Assembly: GCF_044761985.1 (NCBI RefSeq)
Contig: NZ_JBIWDK010000012.1
Location: forward strand, 1-64,000
Direction: 5' to 3'
DNA length: 64,000 bases
DNA from: Peribacillus sp044761985
GTDB taxonomy: Bacteria > Bacillota > Bacilli > Bacillales > DSM-1321
The position numbers and the translations under genes were made by a program. Below, one piece after another: positions 17,362 to 26,940 of this stretch; positions within the stretch are counted from its first letter, which is position 1, and every line of letters starts with the position of its first letter. Under the pieces are notes generated by a model that was not told the DNA's origin, made no database searches, and worked only from the letters and a program-made list of their open reading frames with translations.

Positions 17362-18972
17362 TCAATCCTTCTTTGTCCTCTTTTCCAGTTCCTCTTTTAT
17401 AAGCAACCTTTTTAATAGTTTGCCAACGGTGTTTCGCGGCAGTTCCTCCCTTACTTCAAATTGCTTCGGAACCTTATAGGGTGTCAGCTGGGTATAGCAA
17501 TATCCTTCAATTTCCTCAAGGTCAATGTTGGCATCCTTCATTGGAACAATGAATGCCTTTACGACCTCTCCTAATTCTTTATGCGGTATCCCCACCACAG
17601 CCGCCTCCTGAATATCCGGGTGCTGATAAAGGACACCTTCCACCTCTTGCGGATATATATTAAACCCGCTAATAATGATCATTTCTTTTTTTCTGCCGAC
17701 AATGTAGAAATACCCCTCTTCATCCACTGAAGCAAGATCGCCTGTATACAACCAGCCATTTTGGAGAGCTTTTCTCGTTTCCACCTCGTTATTCCAATAT
17801 CCCTTCATAATTTGTGGGCCTTTTATAAGCAGCTCTCCCACCCCTTTGGATGGCACTTCATTATTGTCCGCGTCTACGATCATACAATCGGTTCTAGGAA
17901 AAGGAATGCCGACACTCCCGATTTTCCTTTTACCTAAGGGCGGATTACGATGTGTGGAAGGAGAGGCTTCTGATAACCCAAAACCTTCTCCTATAGAAGC
18001 ACCTGTCAGCTTCTCGAATCGATTAATGACTTCAACTGGCATGGGTGCTGAGCCACAAGAACAATTTTTCAGACAATCCAGTCCATATTTTTCGATTTCA
18101 GGATGATTGACGAACGCATTGTACATCTTTGGAACGCCTGGAAAAAAAGTCGGACGGTACTTTTGAATATTCATTAGTACATTTTGAATCTCGAATTTAG
18201 GAAATAATAGAATGGCAGCTCCAATATAAATTCCGAGATTCATGGCACTTGTCATCGCGTAAACATGATAAAGCGGTGTCGCTGCCAGCACGACTTCCTT
18301 TCCGGGCACCATCAAATCCCCATACATTTCAGAGCTCTGTATAACATTGGAAGTCAGATTGTAATGGGTAAGCATCGCTCCCTTCATTTTCCCCGTCGTC
18401 CCTCCCGTATACTGGATGACCGCAATATCTTCAAGAGGATTTATCGTTTCAACTTCCTTGATTTTTTCTCCATTTTCTATCAAAGAACGTAGGGATAGGC
18501 CGTCTAATTGGTCATCGTCCGTCTTCATGCAGATTGAAAAATCATATATCGCTTTTGTTTCTTCAATGGTAGTAGCGGCCAATTGGTCATACACAATATA
18601 TAGAGCATTAGAATCCACTAATATTTGGAGCAGTTCCCTAGGCTTATACATAGGGTTCAGTTGAACAACAATGAGTCCCAGCGCTTGTGCAGCGTAATAA
18701 CTGATGATGAAATAAGGATGGTTGGCCATCATAAGGCCAATTCTTTCACCTTTCACGAACCCCATTTCTTTCCACTTACCTGCAAGTTTATCTACCTGTG
18801 ATTTCAGGCTTTTATAATCCATGAGATGGTCTTCAAAAATAATGGCTGTATGATCAGGGAATTTCTTTGCTGATTGGTCCAGTAGTGTATAGACGGAAAT
18901 TTCCGGTAGAAGTAATGACGACATTCCTTCTGCATACCATTGCTCCCATGGTTGTTTTACTGTTTTTCGCAC
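17362..18972 (-). CDS. Second AMP-forming acyl-CoA ligase
   Basis: An ANL-family CoA ligase of about 536 residues from a GTG at 18972, chosen because ggagggg lies six bases upstream; the longest frame (to 19038) begins with an unlikely cysteine-rich extension. Motifs: YTGGTTGKMKGAM, GFGLSEASPSTHRNP, YTGDLASVDEEGYFYIVGRKKE and PRNTVGKLLKRL with the catalytic lysine. It resembles the ligase at 11064-12656 throughout, so the cluster has two paralogous activating enzymes, perhaps for different acids. Two identical palindromes lie upstream (19092-19169). Confidence 0.85.
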   Translation of the reverse strand: MRKTVKQPWEQWYAEGMSSLLLPEISVYTLLDQSAKKFPDHTAIIFEDHLMDYKSLKSQVDKLAGKWKEMGFVKGERIGLMMANHPYFIISYYAAQALGLIVVQLNPMYKPRELLQILVDSNALYIVYDQLAATTIEETKAIYDFSICMKTDDDQLDGLSLRSLIENGEKIKEVETINPLEDIAVIQYTGGTTGKMKGAMLTHYNLTSNVIQSSEMYGDLMVPGKEVVLAATPLYHVYAMTSAMNLGIYIGAAILLFPKFEIQNVLMNIQKYRPTFFPGVPKMYNAFVNHPEIEKYGLDCLKNCSCGSAPMPVEVINRFEKLTGASIGEGFGLSEASPSTHRNPPLGKRKIGSVGIPFPRTDCMIVDADNNEVPSKGVGELLIKGPQIMKGYWNNEVETRKALQNGWLYTGDLASVDEEGYFYIVGRKKEMIIISGFNIYPQEVEGVLYQHPDIQEAAVVGIPHKELGEVVKAFIVPMKDANIDLEEIEGYCYTQLTPYKVPKQFEVREELPRNTVGKLLKRLLIKEELEKRTKKD

Positions 18973-19091
18973 CTTTAACCCCTCCATTTTTCTCAAATCC
19001 GATTCTTCTACATATGGTTTACACATATAACAATGCAAGTTTCATGCCAAATCACACACTGGGGAAACAGCTAATTTTTTTGAGTGATCAA

Positions 19092-19169
19092 ATTCATTTT
19101 TGAATCTTACTCGTTATAAAGCCTTTGTTTTAAAGGATTCATCCATAAACTGATAATTCATTTTTGAAT
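19092..19169. promoter_or_regulatory. Twin palindromic operator candidates
   Basis: attcatttttgaat occurs twice, at 19092-19105 and 19156-19169, each a perfect five-base-arm palindrome with a TTTT centre. They lie just upstream of the second CoA ligase gene. Similar ATTCA/TGAAT palindromes are bound by TetR-family fatty-acid regulators such as Bacillus FadR; the link is inference. Confidence 0.45.
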
Positions 19170-19194
19170 TTTTCTCATTTACCAGAAAATCAAA

Positions 19195-19228
19195 AAACCC
19201 AACCTTCTACAATAAGGATGGGTTTACT
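19195..19228 (-). terminator. Terminator of the thiolase gene
   Basis: On the minus strand aaacccatccttattg...aaggttgggttttttg forms a stem followed by a T-run, about 90 bases after the thiolase stop. Confidence 0.6.
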
Positions 19229-19317
19229 AGCATATTAAGAGAGAATGCAGGTATAATCGGTGGCTAAGTTTTGTGTTTTAATGAGTTAAGCTTAGTGAAG
19301 AGTTTTTCAAATCCCTA

Positions 19318-20499
19318 TTAAGCCAATTCCAATAAAATGGCCATCCCTTGTCCACCGCCAATACATAGGGTTGCCATTCCGTATTTCTCTTGGCGCCGTT
19401 GCATCTCGTGAATTAATTTCGTCATGATAATCGCCCCCGTTGCCCCTAGTGGATGGCCTAATGCAATGGCTCCACCGTTGACATTGACATTAGCAGGGTC
19501 TAGCTTGGCTTCCCGTATAACAGCCAATGATTGTGATGCGAATGCCTCATTCAACTCGAACAGTCCGATATCTTCAACTGCCAGTCCAGTCTTTTTCAAT
19601 AGGTTCTCGATCGCGGGAACGGGACCGATTCCCATATAACGTGGATCGACACCAGCTGTAGACCAGTTTACAATCTTGGCAATCGGTTTGATATCAAGAT
19701 TAGAAGCCTTTTCGCGGGTCATCAAAACTAAAGCACTTGCACCATCATTACGGCCACAGGCATTACCAGCCGTGACTGTTCCATCACTTTTGAAGACGGG
19801 CTTCAAATGGGACAGTTTTTCTATCGATGTTTCTCTTGGGTGCTCGTCCACTTGAAATACTGTTGTGCTTTTCCTAGTCTTTATTTCAACCGGAACGATT
19901 TGAGATTCGAAGGAACCAGAATCAATCGCCTTTCTTGCCCTTCTTTGGCTTTCTACAGCAAAGGTGTCCTGGTCTTCCCGGGAAATTTGGTAGGCTTCCG
20001 CTACGTTTTCTGCTGTTATCCCCATTCCCAAATCTTTTCCATACACTTCGGTTGGCTGCTGTCCATTTTCAAGATTAGAATCAACTAGATGAGGTTTTCC
20101 TTCTCCAAATCGTGAATTTCTGAGGTAAATGGGGGCTCTACTCATATTTTCCGCTCCACCTGCCACGACAATATCATCCGGATTAAAAGCTAGATGCTGA
20201 ACACCGGAAATCACTGCCTGTATGCCTGAAGCACATAGGCGGTTTACTGTATAAGCCGAAGCTTCAGGAGGGATACCCGCTCTTAACGCGGCAACACGTG
20301 CTAGATTTGAAGATTCGGTCGACTGGCGCACTTCACCAAAAATCACTTCATTTATCTGCTCGGGTGCCAGACCTGCTCTCTCGATTGCATCCTTAATGAC
20401 CGTTGCCGCTAGATGACCCGCTTGTACATCTTTTAGTTGTCCTCCCATTTTACCTATAGCCGTACGGTTCGCACTTACAATGACAAATTCATGTTCCAT
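19318..20499 (-). CDS. Second acetyl-CoA acyltransferase (thiolase)
   Basis: A 393-residue thiolase with nucleophilic Cys89 in NRLCASGIQAV, NEAFASQSLAVI, GHPLGATGAIIM and the final CIGGGQGMAILLE. Same enzyme class as the gene at 14535-15719. It has its own terminator downstream and a gene remnant with terminator upstream, so it is probably a separate transcription unit. Ribosome site aggaggaac lies upstream of the ATG. Confidence 0.9.
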   Translation of the reverse strand: MEHEFVIVSANRTAIGKMGGQLKDVQAGHLAATVIKDAIERAGLAPEQINEVIFGEVRQSTESSNLARVAALRAGIPPEASAYTVNRLCASGIQAVISGVQHLAFNPDDIVVAGGAENMSRAPIYLRNSRFGEGKPHLVDSNLENGQQPTEVYGKDLGMGITAENVAEAYQISREDQDTFAVESQRRARKAIDSGSFESQIVPVEIKTRKSTTVFQVDEHPRETSIEKLSHLKPVFKSDGTVTAGNACGRNDGASALVLMTREKASNLDIKPIAKIVNWSTAGVDPRYMGIGPVPAIENLLKKTGLAVEDIGLFELNEAFASQSLAVIREAKLDPANVNVNGGAIALGHPLGATGAIIMTKLIHEMQRRQEKYGMATLCIGGGQGMAILLELA

Positions 20500-20520
20500 T
20501 CCAGTTCCTCCTAGCTTCTT

Positions 20521-20555
20521 AAAGAAAAAAAGGAAAGCAGGTCAATCTGCTCTCC
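20521..20555 (-). terminator. Terminator upstream of the thiolase gene
   Basis: On the minus strand agcagattgacctgct forms a stem followed by ttccttttttttctt. It follows the gene remnant at 20569-20715. Confidence 0.65.
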
Positions 20556-20568
20556 TCGATTTTTCTGT

Positions 20569-20715
20569 TTATACTGTTATCTTCTTCATGAACGAGTCTA
20601 AATCCTCTTTAGTTTCGTGCATTAATTTTGCTTGTATCGATTAATGGTTTTGCCAGCACCAATTTTATCGGTCTTCACTTCGTATGGCGCAAAGATAATA
20701 ATCATTGCACTGAAA
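20569..20715 (-). pseudogene. Unrecognised C-terminal gene remnant
   Basis: On the minus strand a coding-like stretch AMIIIFAPYEVKTDKIGAGK then, after a one-base shift, KLMHETKEDLDSFMKKITV and a stop before the terminator at 20521-20555. The protein family is not recognised; the hydrophobic start might be the last membrane segment of a carrier. The rest of the 20500-20843 gap shows only the Hsp20 promoter region. Confidence 0.4.
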
Positions 20716-20843
20716 GAAAATCACCGTTGTGTTTGTATCTAATCCACATATATTTTAGTTAAGTTAGAAAGTTTTCCTAATTATCACCATTTTCGATACT
20801 TCCAACATATAATACAAACAAAGGCAAAACCGGGGGTATCCAC

Positions 20844-21263
20844 ATGCAAGATAAACTACATGATGTACAGATGAATGAGGTAAAGGTTTTTGATGAATGG
20901 GTGAAAAAGTTTTTTCTTAATCCGGAGACAAGTAAATTGGACCATCAATTATTTACAATTGACATTTACGAAAGTGATGACGAGTATATGGTGGAAGCAA
21001 TATTGGAAAACCATGAAGCAAAGGATATTAAAGTGCGTTTAAAAGATAACGAAATTTTGATTACCGTTGAAAAGCCTCACAAACCTTTTCAAAAGCTATT
21101 TCATAAAGATAAAGCGATTACATCACCTACACAACGAAAAATTTCTTTCCCTTTTTCCATCTGTTCACGAAGGATCACTGCCGAGTTTACCCACCCATCA
21201 TTAGTGATTCGTATTCATAAGTATTCCCCCGGTAAAGACCAAGATAGTATTCAGATCGAATAG
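20844..21263 (+). CDS. Hsp20/alpha-crystallin family protein
   Basis: A 139-residue small heat-shock-like protein. The beta-sandwich is recognisable from FTIDIYESDDEYMVEAILENHEAKDIKVRL (about 33-62) and LVIRIHKY near the end. Compared with typical Hsp20 the alpha-crystallin core is degenerate, as in the Bacillus spore-associated CotP/YocM group. It probably acts as an ATP-independent chaperone or coat-associated protein. It is convergent with sbcC, sharing a bidirectional terminator. Confidence 0.7.
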   Translation: MQDKLHDVQMNEVKVFDEWVKKFFLNPETSKLDHQLFTIDIYESDDEYMVEAILENHEAKDIKVRLKDNEILITVEKPHKPFQKLFHKDKAITSPTQRKISFPFSICSRRITAEFTHPSLVIRIHKYSPGKDQDSIQIE

Positions 21264-21271
21264 CTTTAAAT

Positions 21272-21320
21272 AAAAAAGAATGGCTCCAGAAGCTACTTGC
21301 TTCCAGAGCCATTCTTTTTT
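21272..21320. terminator. Bidirectional terminator between hsp20-like gene and sbcC
   Basis: aaaaaagaatggctc ... gagccattctttttt gives a long stem with A and T runs at both sides, serving both convergent genes. Confidence 0.85.
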
Positions 21321-21321
21321 A

Positions 21322-24300
21322 TTAGCCAGCAAAATTAAATGTTGTGGTGCTTCCATTTTGAGTGGATGTGACTTGAAGCTGTGCATCGATTCGTTCCTTC
21401 AATTCAGGAACATGGGAAATGATGCCGACTAACCGTCCACTACTCTGGATATCCATTAATGCTTCAATGGCATGATCCAGTGATTCAGGATCGAGAGTAC
21501 CGAAACCTTCATCTATGAACATCGTTTCCAGGGAAATTCCTCCTGCATTCTGCTGGACAATATCTGCAAGCCCAAGAGCAAGGGCAAGCGAGGCTTTAAA
21601 ACTCTCTCCGCCAGAAAGCGTTTTGACATGCCTTTCCTGTCCGGTATATTGGTCATATACTGACAGCTCCAACCCACTTTGAATATTCCTGCGAGTTGGG
21701 TCAAGCTTTCGCAATAGCTGATAACGACCGCTTGTCATCTTTAACAGTCTCAGATTGGCTTCTTTTAGAATATCATCTAAAAAGGCAGCCAAAACATACC
21801 GTTCAAACGTAATTCGGAATGAATTTTGGCCTTTTGAAATCTCTGAAAGATGCCCAACGATGCTATATTTTTCATCCAGGCTTTTCTGCTCTTCTCTAAT
21901 ATATGCCAATTTCCGCTCGATTTCCTGGTTATTCCTTTGTTCAGCCTGTAGTTCATTCTGTGTGTGTCGCAACTTTTCCAATTCACCGTCAATGAATGCA
22001 AAGGTCTTTCTTAACCCCTCCAAGTCCGGTTTTGGTACATCTTTTAACTTCATTTCCAGATCATGAAACAAGCTAATCACACTTTGCCAATTTTGTTCGT
22101 ATAATTGTACTTGTTTTTCCATAGATTCAAGCACTTCTTCAGTCCTTTTGGCTGCAGTATATTCCTTATAAGTAGCAAATCCTTGGTTGGACATTTCCAC
22201 AACCAGCTTTTCACGCTCTTGATTTAATTCAAGCTTCAATGCATCTATATTTCCTGCGAACGATTCCTTTTTCGCATGGATGCCCGATTCTTTTTCTTTG
22301 ACCAATTGAAGGGCTTTTTGTGCCTCTTCCAATGATTTTTGTAACTGCTTCTGCCTTCTGACTGCCAATTCAAATGCCCTTGCATATTCTACTTCAGTAC
22401 GAATTCCTTCTGGTAGGGAATTCGTTAGGCCTGTAAGCTTTGTTGAATTCTCAATAAACCTGGTCTTTGTAGTATCTTCCATTTTCTCTAAAGATGCCAA
22501 GTTCTCTTTCAATTGAGTACCCTTCTCTTTTAAGGCAATCAATCGTTTCTCCAATTCGCTTCCTGCATCCTTCTTATCCATTAATGATTGTAAATGCTTT
22601 TGTAACTCTCTTCCTTTTTCCTCATATGACTTCAAGTATTCGTCGATAAGCTCGGAAGCGAACTCCGGAACGTCATTTTGTAAATCTGTGAATCTTTCAT
22701 TCTTGGTGTCTGTGAGTGCCTGTAATTTCGATTCTGCCTGGTAAAATTCACTTTCAGCCTGACTTTTTTGTTTATCGGCCATTTTCACTATATTTTCCTG
22801 CTGTTTCAATTCTACATCCGATGGCATATTCTTATGCAAGTGTGCAGGCTCAGGGTGATCAATCGAACCACAGACGGGACAGTTTTCACCATCATGAAGC
22901 ATGGATGCTAGCATACCAGCCTGACCGGCACGCCAGTTTTGATTGATTACCTCTAGTTTTTCTTTTTCCTGGAGATGATGATCGAGCATCATTTGAAATG
23001 TAGACTTTTTATTTTCCAAGACATCCATCATGCTTTCACATTCTGAATAAACAGCTTGTAGCTTTCTAAGTTTTGAAAGAAGCTGTTGATTTTTTTCAAA
23101 CTCCCTTTCTTTCTCTCCATAAAAGATCGCCACTTTTTCGGCTTCCGCCTTTTCAAGGCTGATTTTCTCCATGTCCGTTTCGATTCTAGCAAGCTCTGAA
23201 ACATTATGTTCACGGAGTTGCTTACTTTTCTTCCACTCTGTTTCATCTAAAGTAACCTGTTCTCTAAGACTTGAATAATTCAAAACGGCTTCTTTCACCT
23301 GTTCAAGCTGATGTACATTCCGTAACGCCTGTTCTCGATTCTCTTCCTTTGCCAGCTCTTGCTCATAAACTTCCTGTTTCTTCAGGCGCTCCTCTAACAA
23401 TAGTTCGGCCTGCTTGGTTAAATTTTGAAGTTCAGACGTCACCTCTTTTACCTGTTTACCGATTCGCAAGTAATATTGCTCTTGTTTTTCTAGCGAGGCC
23501 GCTTTATGAGCCATTTTCATTTGTTCTTTTAACTCCATAATTTCCGGGCGCCTGTTTTCTAAGTCTGCTTTTTCATTTTGTAATCTGTCTTTCTCAGCAA
23601 ATCTATTCAATAAATCGGCCGCTTTGGATAGCTCTTGGTTGACCTGATCACGGGCATTCTGCTTTTCCTTTAGAAGCTCACCTAAATGTTGATGCTTTTC
23701 TGTAGCCGTTGATATCACCGAATGAAGCAAAGGAAGAATTTGTTGTTCATTTGGTTCAGCTGCTTCCAATAAAGATTGAAGCTCCACATGATCACCCGGT
23801 TTGATGCCCTTCATTAATTCAATGCGACGCTGTGCGCTTTTTTCACTTTGTTTCTTAAGAAGTGATGCTTCCTCTTTTAATCTTTCTTCTATTCTCTTAT
23901 ATAATTCGGTATGGAATAACTTTTGCAAAATCTGTTCCTTATCTTTACTATCAGATGTTAATAGTTTACGGAATTCATTTTGCGGAATCATCAGGATTTG
24001 CCTAAACTGGTTCGCATCCAACCCAATGAGTACTTTGATTTTCTCTTCAACCTCGCGTACATTGGCTCCCAGTAACTTTCTCCCCTCGCCTTGTACCAAT
24101 TCATATAGTTCCGCTTTCGCGCTAACGGTTGTGGTACCCTCTCCTGATTTCTTCTTTCGTTCCTGCTGTGGAGATCGGGTAACCAAATATGTTTTTCCAC
24201 GGAGAGTGAATTGCAATGAAACCTCCGTCAAGACGTCGTCCTCGGCAAATTGACTTCGTAAATCTTGTCCACTACGGTCTTCACCGCTCGCTTTCCCATA

Positions 24301-24456
24301 TATAGCAAAGCTAATCCCATCAAAAATGGTCGTTTTCCCGGCACCGGTCTTTCCTGAAATGACAAACATGGTCCGTTCTCCCAGTGTATTAAAATCAATG
24401 ATTTCCTTACCCGCATATGGACCGAATGCTTGCATCGTCAAAATATGAGGTCTCAT
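21322..24456 (-). CDS. sbcC: Exonuclease subunit SbcC
   Basis: A 1044-residue SMC/Rad50-like ATPase. Walker A is GKTGAGKTTIFDGI near residue 35, a long coiled coil follows, the zinc hook is CPVCGS near the middle (NCPVCGSIDHPEP), and the C-terminus has the ABC signature LSGGESFKASLALAL and Walker B METMFIDEGFGTLD. With SbcD it forms the SbcCD complex that opens hairpins and processes stalled or blocked DNA ends. Its start overlaps the SbcD stop by four bases (ATGA), showing translational coupling. Confidence 0.95.
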   Translation of the reverse strand: MRPHILTMQAFGPYAGKEIIDFNTLGERTMFVISGKTGAGKTTIFDGISFAIYGKASGEDRSGQDLRSQFAEDDVLTEVSLQFTLRGKTYLVTRSPQQERKKKSGEGTTTVSAKAELYELVQGEGRKLLGANVREVEEKIKVLIGLDANQFRQILMIPQNEFRKLLTSDSKDKEQILQKLFHTELYKRIEERLKEEASLLKKQSEKSAQRRIELMKGIKPGDHVELQSLLEAAEPNEQQILPLLHSVISTATEKHQHLGELLKEKQNARDQVNQELSKAADLLNRFAEKDRLQNEKADLENRRPEIMELKEQMKMAHKAASLEKQEQYYLRIGKQVKEVTSELQNLTKQAELLLEERLKKQEVYEQELAKEENREQALRNVHQLEQVKEAVLNYSSLREQVTLDETEWKKSKQLREHNVSELARIETDMEKISLEKAEAEKVAIFYGEKEREFEKNQQLLSKLRKLQAVYSECESMMDVLENKKSTFQMMLDHHLQEKEKLEVINQNWRAGQAGMLASMLHDGENCPVCGSIDHPEPAHLHKNMPSDVELKQQENIVKMADKQKSQAESEFYQAESKLQALTDTKNERFTDLQNDVPEFASELIDEYLKSYEEKGRELQKHLQSLMDKKDAGSELEKRLIALKEKGTQLKENLASLEKMEDTTKTRFIENSTKLTGLTNSLPEGIRTEVEYARAFELAVRRQKQLQKSLEEAQKALQLVKEKESGIHAKKESFAGNIDALKLELNQEREKLVVEMSNQGFATYKEYTAAKRTEEVLESMEKQVQLYEQNWQSVISLFHDLEMKLKDVPKPDLEGLRKTFAFIDGELEKLRHTQNELQAEQRNNQEIERKLAYIREEQKSLDEKYSIVGHLSEISKGQNSFRITFERYVLAAFLDDILKEANLRLLKMTSGRYQLLRKLDPTRRNIQSGLELSVYDQYTGQERHVKTLSGGESFKASLALALGLADIVQQNAGGISLETMFIDEGFGTLDPESLDHAIEALMDIQSSGRLVGIISHVPELKERIDAQLQVTSTQNGSTTTFNFAG

Positions 24457-25598
24457 TTCAAAGCCTCCTCTTTCTTGACAGCTTCAATGACAGAAACCAT
24501 CAGTTCCTGCTTTTGAGAATCGAACTCTCTATCTGTCATCTCCTGATAAAACGTCTCAAACAAGTCTATTTCAGACTTCCTTTCATCTTTTACGGAGGAA
24601 TATGATTTTTTTCGTCTCAAATCGGTCAGATCCCATTTCCGTTCCAGGTGAAGCACATTCGGGTAAACTTGACGCAATCGGTTAATGGGATCGATGAGCG
24701 ATCCCTCGTCATTCAAGGTAATCTTCAAATAATCGTCTACTTTTTGATTTTGATAAAAAGTAACGTCAAGTAATTCTTCCATCGTGCCTGAAATCTCCCT
24801 CATATCATACTTAGGGGTCAGGGACCGATAGCGAATATCAAAGTTACCATCTTCTCTCATTTCAACGATGGATAGCGACTTATTTTGTTTAGCCTCAGAA
24901 AATGAATACTTTAAAAGCGATCCGGAGTAATAAACCTTTGGATGTCGAATTGCATCCGGGCTATGTAAATGCCCAAGTGCCGTATAATCGAACGCATCAA
25001 ATAAATCGGCTGTCACACAACCAGATCCACCCACTGACAGAACCCGTTCTGAATCGCTCGTTTTACCACCCACTACAAAAGCGTGTCCCACCAATACATT
25101 CGGCTCGTTTGGATTAAGCGTTTCCTCTATAGCCCCTGTTATCCTTCTCATCGCCTCTTGATGGGAATGGATGCTTTCATCCTCGAAAACGTGACGAACC
25201 GTCCCTGGTTCTGCATAAGGAACACAGTAAAAATTAACACCCTTGATATGGACTGGTTCACATGTTTTTGTCAGTTTCCCGTGAATGTATAACTGGCTAT
25301 GGCGGTACCATGATGAGCCAAATGATAACCTTTCAGCCGAATCGTGGTTCCCTGATATGGCCACAATGGGGATTTTCATTTTTACATTGATCGTATAAAG
25401 AATCTCATCAAGTAGCTCAACCGCCTCAGTCGGTGGTACGGAACGGTCATAAAGATCACCGGCAATGACCACCGCATCGGGTTTTTCCTCTTCGATTATC
25501 TCAATAAATTGTAGCAGGGCATGACGTTGGTCATCCGTCATATGGACCCCGTGAACAATTTTCCCTAAATGCCAATCGGCCGTATGGATAAATTTCAT
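24453..25598 (-). CDS. sbcD: Exonuclease subunit SbcD
   Basis: A 381-residue Mre11-like calcineurin-fold nuclease. Metal-binding motifs are HTADWHLGK (5-13), VIAGDLYDR, SGNHDS and GHLHSPD. It is the nuclease partner of SbcC and is transcribed first in the pair. The ribosome site is in gaggacggagtg ahead of the ATG. Confidence 0.95.
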   Translation of the reverse strand: MKFIHTADWHLGKIVHGVHMTDDQRHALLQFIEIIEEEKPDAVVIAGDLYDRSVPPTEAVELLDEILYTINVKMKIPIVAISGNHDSAERLSFGSSWYRHSQLYIHGKLTKTCEPVHIKGVNFYCVPYAEPGTVRHVFEDESIHSHQEAMRRITGAIEETLNPNEPNVLVGHAFVVGGKTSDSERVLSVGGSGCVTADLFDAFDYTALGHLHSPDAIRHPKVYYSGSLLKYSFSEAKQNKSLSIVEMREDGNFDIRYRSLTPKYDMREISGTMEELLDVTFYQNQKVDDYLKITLNDEGSLIDPINRLRQVYPNVLHLERKWDLTDLRRKKSYSSVKDERKSEIDLFETFYQEMTDREFDSQKQELMVSVIEAVKKEEALK

Positions 25599-25701
25599 CG
25601 TTTCACTCCGTCCTCGTTTTTCTTACTACTATTATATCAAATATTAAAAAGAAAGCCTTGATAGAGTACAAACGTTCTAATTATTACCACAATCCATAAT
25701 A

Positions 25702-25730
25702 AAAAAGGCACACTCTAAAGAGTATGCCCA
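25702..25730 (-). terminator. Terminator after yneK
   Basis: ggcacactctaaagagtatgcc forms a stem preceded on the plus strand by an A-run (T-run on the minus strand). Confidence 0.6.
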
Positions 25731-25738
25731 CCCTGCCT

Positions 25739-26167
25739 TCAGCTAAATAAATGCTGATAGGGATCCATATTCACTTGTCGTTCCGTCAACTTTTTTTGTA
25801 AAAACTTATGATCTCGTTTGGGTGTGGCAATGATATACCCACGAATCACCAAATCTTCTGTTATATTCGGCGCCTTTTCCTTCAAAGCCAATTCACCGAT
25901 TTTACCAGCGATTTTATGACGGGCCACATCACGAAAAAGTTCAGGTACAGGGCTTACTAAATCTTCAAGTAAATCCTTTTGCTGTTGTGACCATAAGTGG
26001 TTCGTTTGTTCCAAGTAATACTCTTCCCAATCCATATCTGATTTCCCGTCTTCTTTCGGGAATCTCTTTAAGAACTTCCGAAACATGAAAAAGCCACCAA
26101 TGCTCATCAACGTTACTAAAAGGACTACCCAAAAAAGGATAAACCATAAAAACCAGCCTCCTAGCAA
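25739..26167 (-). CDS. yneK: YneK-like membrane protein (DUF2621)
   Basis: A 142-residue protein with one N-terminal membrane segment (about 5-28) and a soluble part of charged helices (WEEYYLEQTNHLWSQQQKDLLEDLV). It starts at a TTG with gaggtgg upstream. In B. subtilis yneK follows yneJ/ccdC; here three genes have come between them. Function unknown. Confidence 0.7.
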   Translation of the reverse strand: MLGGWFLWFILFWVVLLVTLMSIGGFFMFRKFLKRFPKEDGKSDMDWEEYYLEQTNHLWSQQQKDLLEDLVSPVPELFRDVARHKIAGKIGELALKEKAPNITEDLVIRGYIIATPKRDHKFLQKKLTERQVNMDPYQHLFS

Positions 26168-26251
26168 AGAACCACCTCATATGTATAAATTAATTTATCG
26201 TTACCATTATTATAGACAGTAACCCATTTCTTTACAAGGCTGGTAATGGAA

Positions 26252-26557
26252 TCAATCTTGAGAATCTACTTCGATTAACGTAAGGGAAAAGTCTCCCACA
26301 GCATTTTCTTCATATAAATTCGTAAGCGATGTTGAATAGTTGAAGATTTCTGCCCGGTATTCTTCTCTTGTCTCAGGAATCTTTAAATCAAAAATCATTT
26401 GATAGAGCAGCGTTGTGATATCATGATACTCCTCGCTCGTTACTTTAAAATCAAAACTAACCTTTCTAAGTTCTCCGCTTTCAGGGTTCTTTATAGAATC
26501 GGCATGAAAATTTGTGACCTGCAGCGAAACATCATTCAATACAACTTCATCAACCAT
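26252..26557 (-). CDS. YkvR-like hypothetical protein (DUF3219)
   Basis: A 101-residue acidic protein, rich in beta strands, starting MVDEVVLNDVSLQVTNF. It resembles the small YkvR/DUF3219 group of Bacillus as I remember it; no motif points to a function. It lies alone between yneK and the sulfur-transfer gene with its own ribosome site. Confidence 0.55.
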   Translation of the reverse strand: MVDEVVLNDVSLQVTNFHADSIKNPESGELRKVSFDFKVTSEEYHDITTLLYQMIFDLKIPETREEYRAEIFNYSTSLTNLYEENAVGDFSLTLIEVDSQD

Positions 26558-26640
26558 CTCATTAACAACTCCTTAGTATATTAGATTAAAGTTATGTTAC
26601 CACTCCAACTGCTTAACGCCAACGATTTAGCTTCAAAATA

Positions 26641-26677
26641 GAAAAAAACGTGCTCAGGGAAACCCTGGCACATTTTT
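26641..26677 (-). terminator. Terminator of the thiosulfate-uptake pair
   Basis: gtgctcagggaaaccctggcac stem flanked by A and T runs, directly after the TusA-like gene. Confidence 0.75.
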
Positions 26678-26679
26678 TA

Positions 26680-26907
26680 TTAATTTCCTTTTTTAACGAT
26701 TATACGCCATTGAGCGTCATCGACTTGTTCAAATTCCGTAATTTCATGACCTTCCGTTGCAGCCCAGCGAGGGATACTTTCCGTTGCTTGAGTGCAATCG
26801 AAATTGATGATCAATTCTTCCCCTTTTGTCATACCTGCAATTGCTTCTTTTGCTTCTACTAATGGAAATGGACAAACCATTCCTGATGTCTCTAATACCT
26901 TTACCAT
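26680..26907 (-). CDS. TusA-like sulfur-transfer protein (TsuB type)
   Basis: A 75-residue TusA-fold protein with SGMVCPFPLVEAKEAI; the CPFP cysteine at about residue 12 is the sulfur-handling residue. It follows a YeeE/YedE transporter by 33 bases. In E. coli and Spirochaeta such pairs (TsuA-TsuB) take up thiosulfate, TsuB breaking it down on the cytoplasmic side. It is distinct from the two CPMP-type TusA proteins in the yrk-like cluster. Confidence 0.85.
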   Translation of the reverse strand: MVKVLETSGMVCPFPLVEAKEAIAGMTKGEELIINFDCTQATESIPRWAATEGHEITEFEQVDDAQWRIIVKKGN

Positions 26908-26940
26908 TTAACTCCACTCCTCTAATTAATGTGATAAAAC

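Noticed and set aside
23801..24253. 150-codon antisense frame over sbcC
   Set aside because: Shadow of the coiled-coil region of SbcC.
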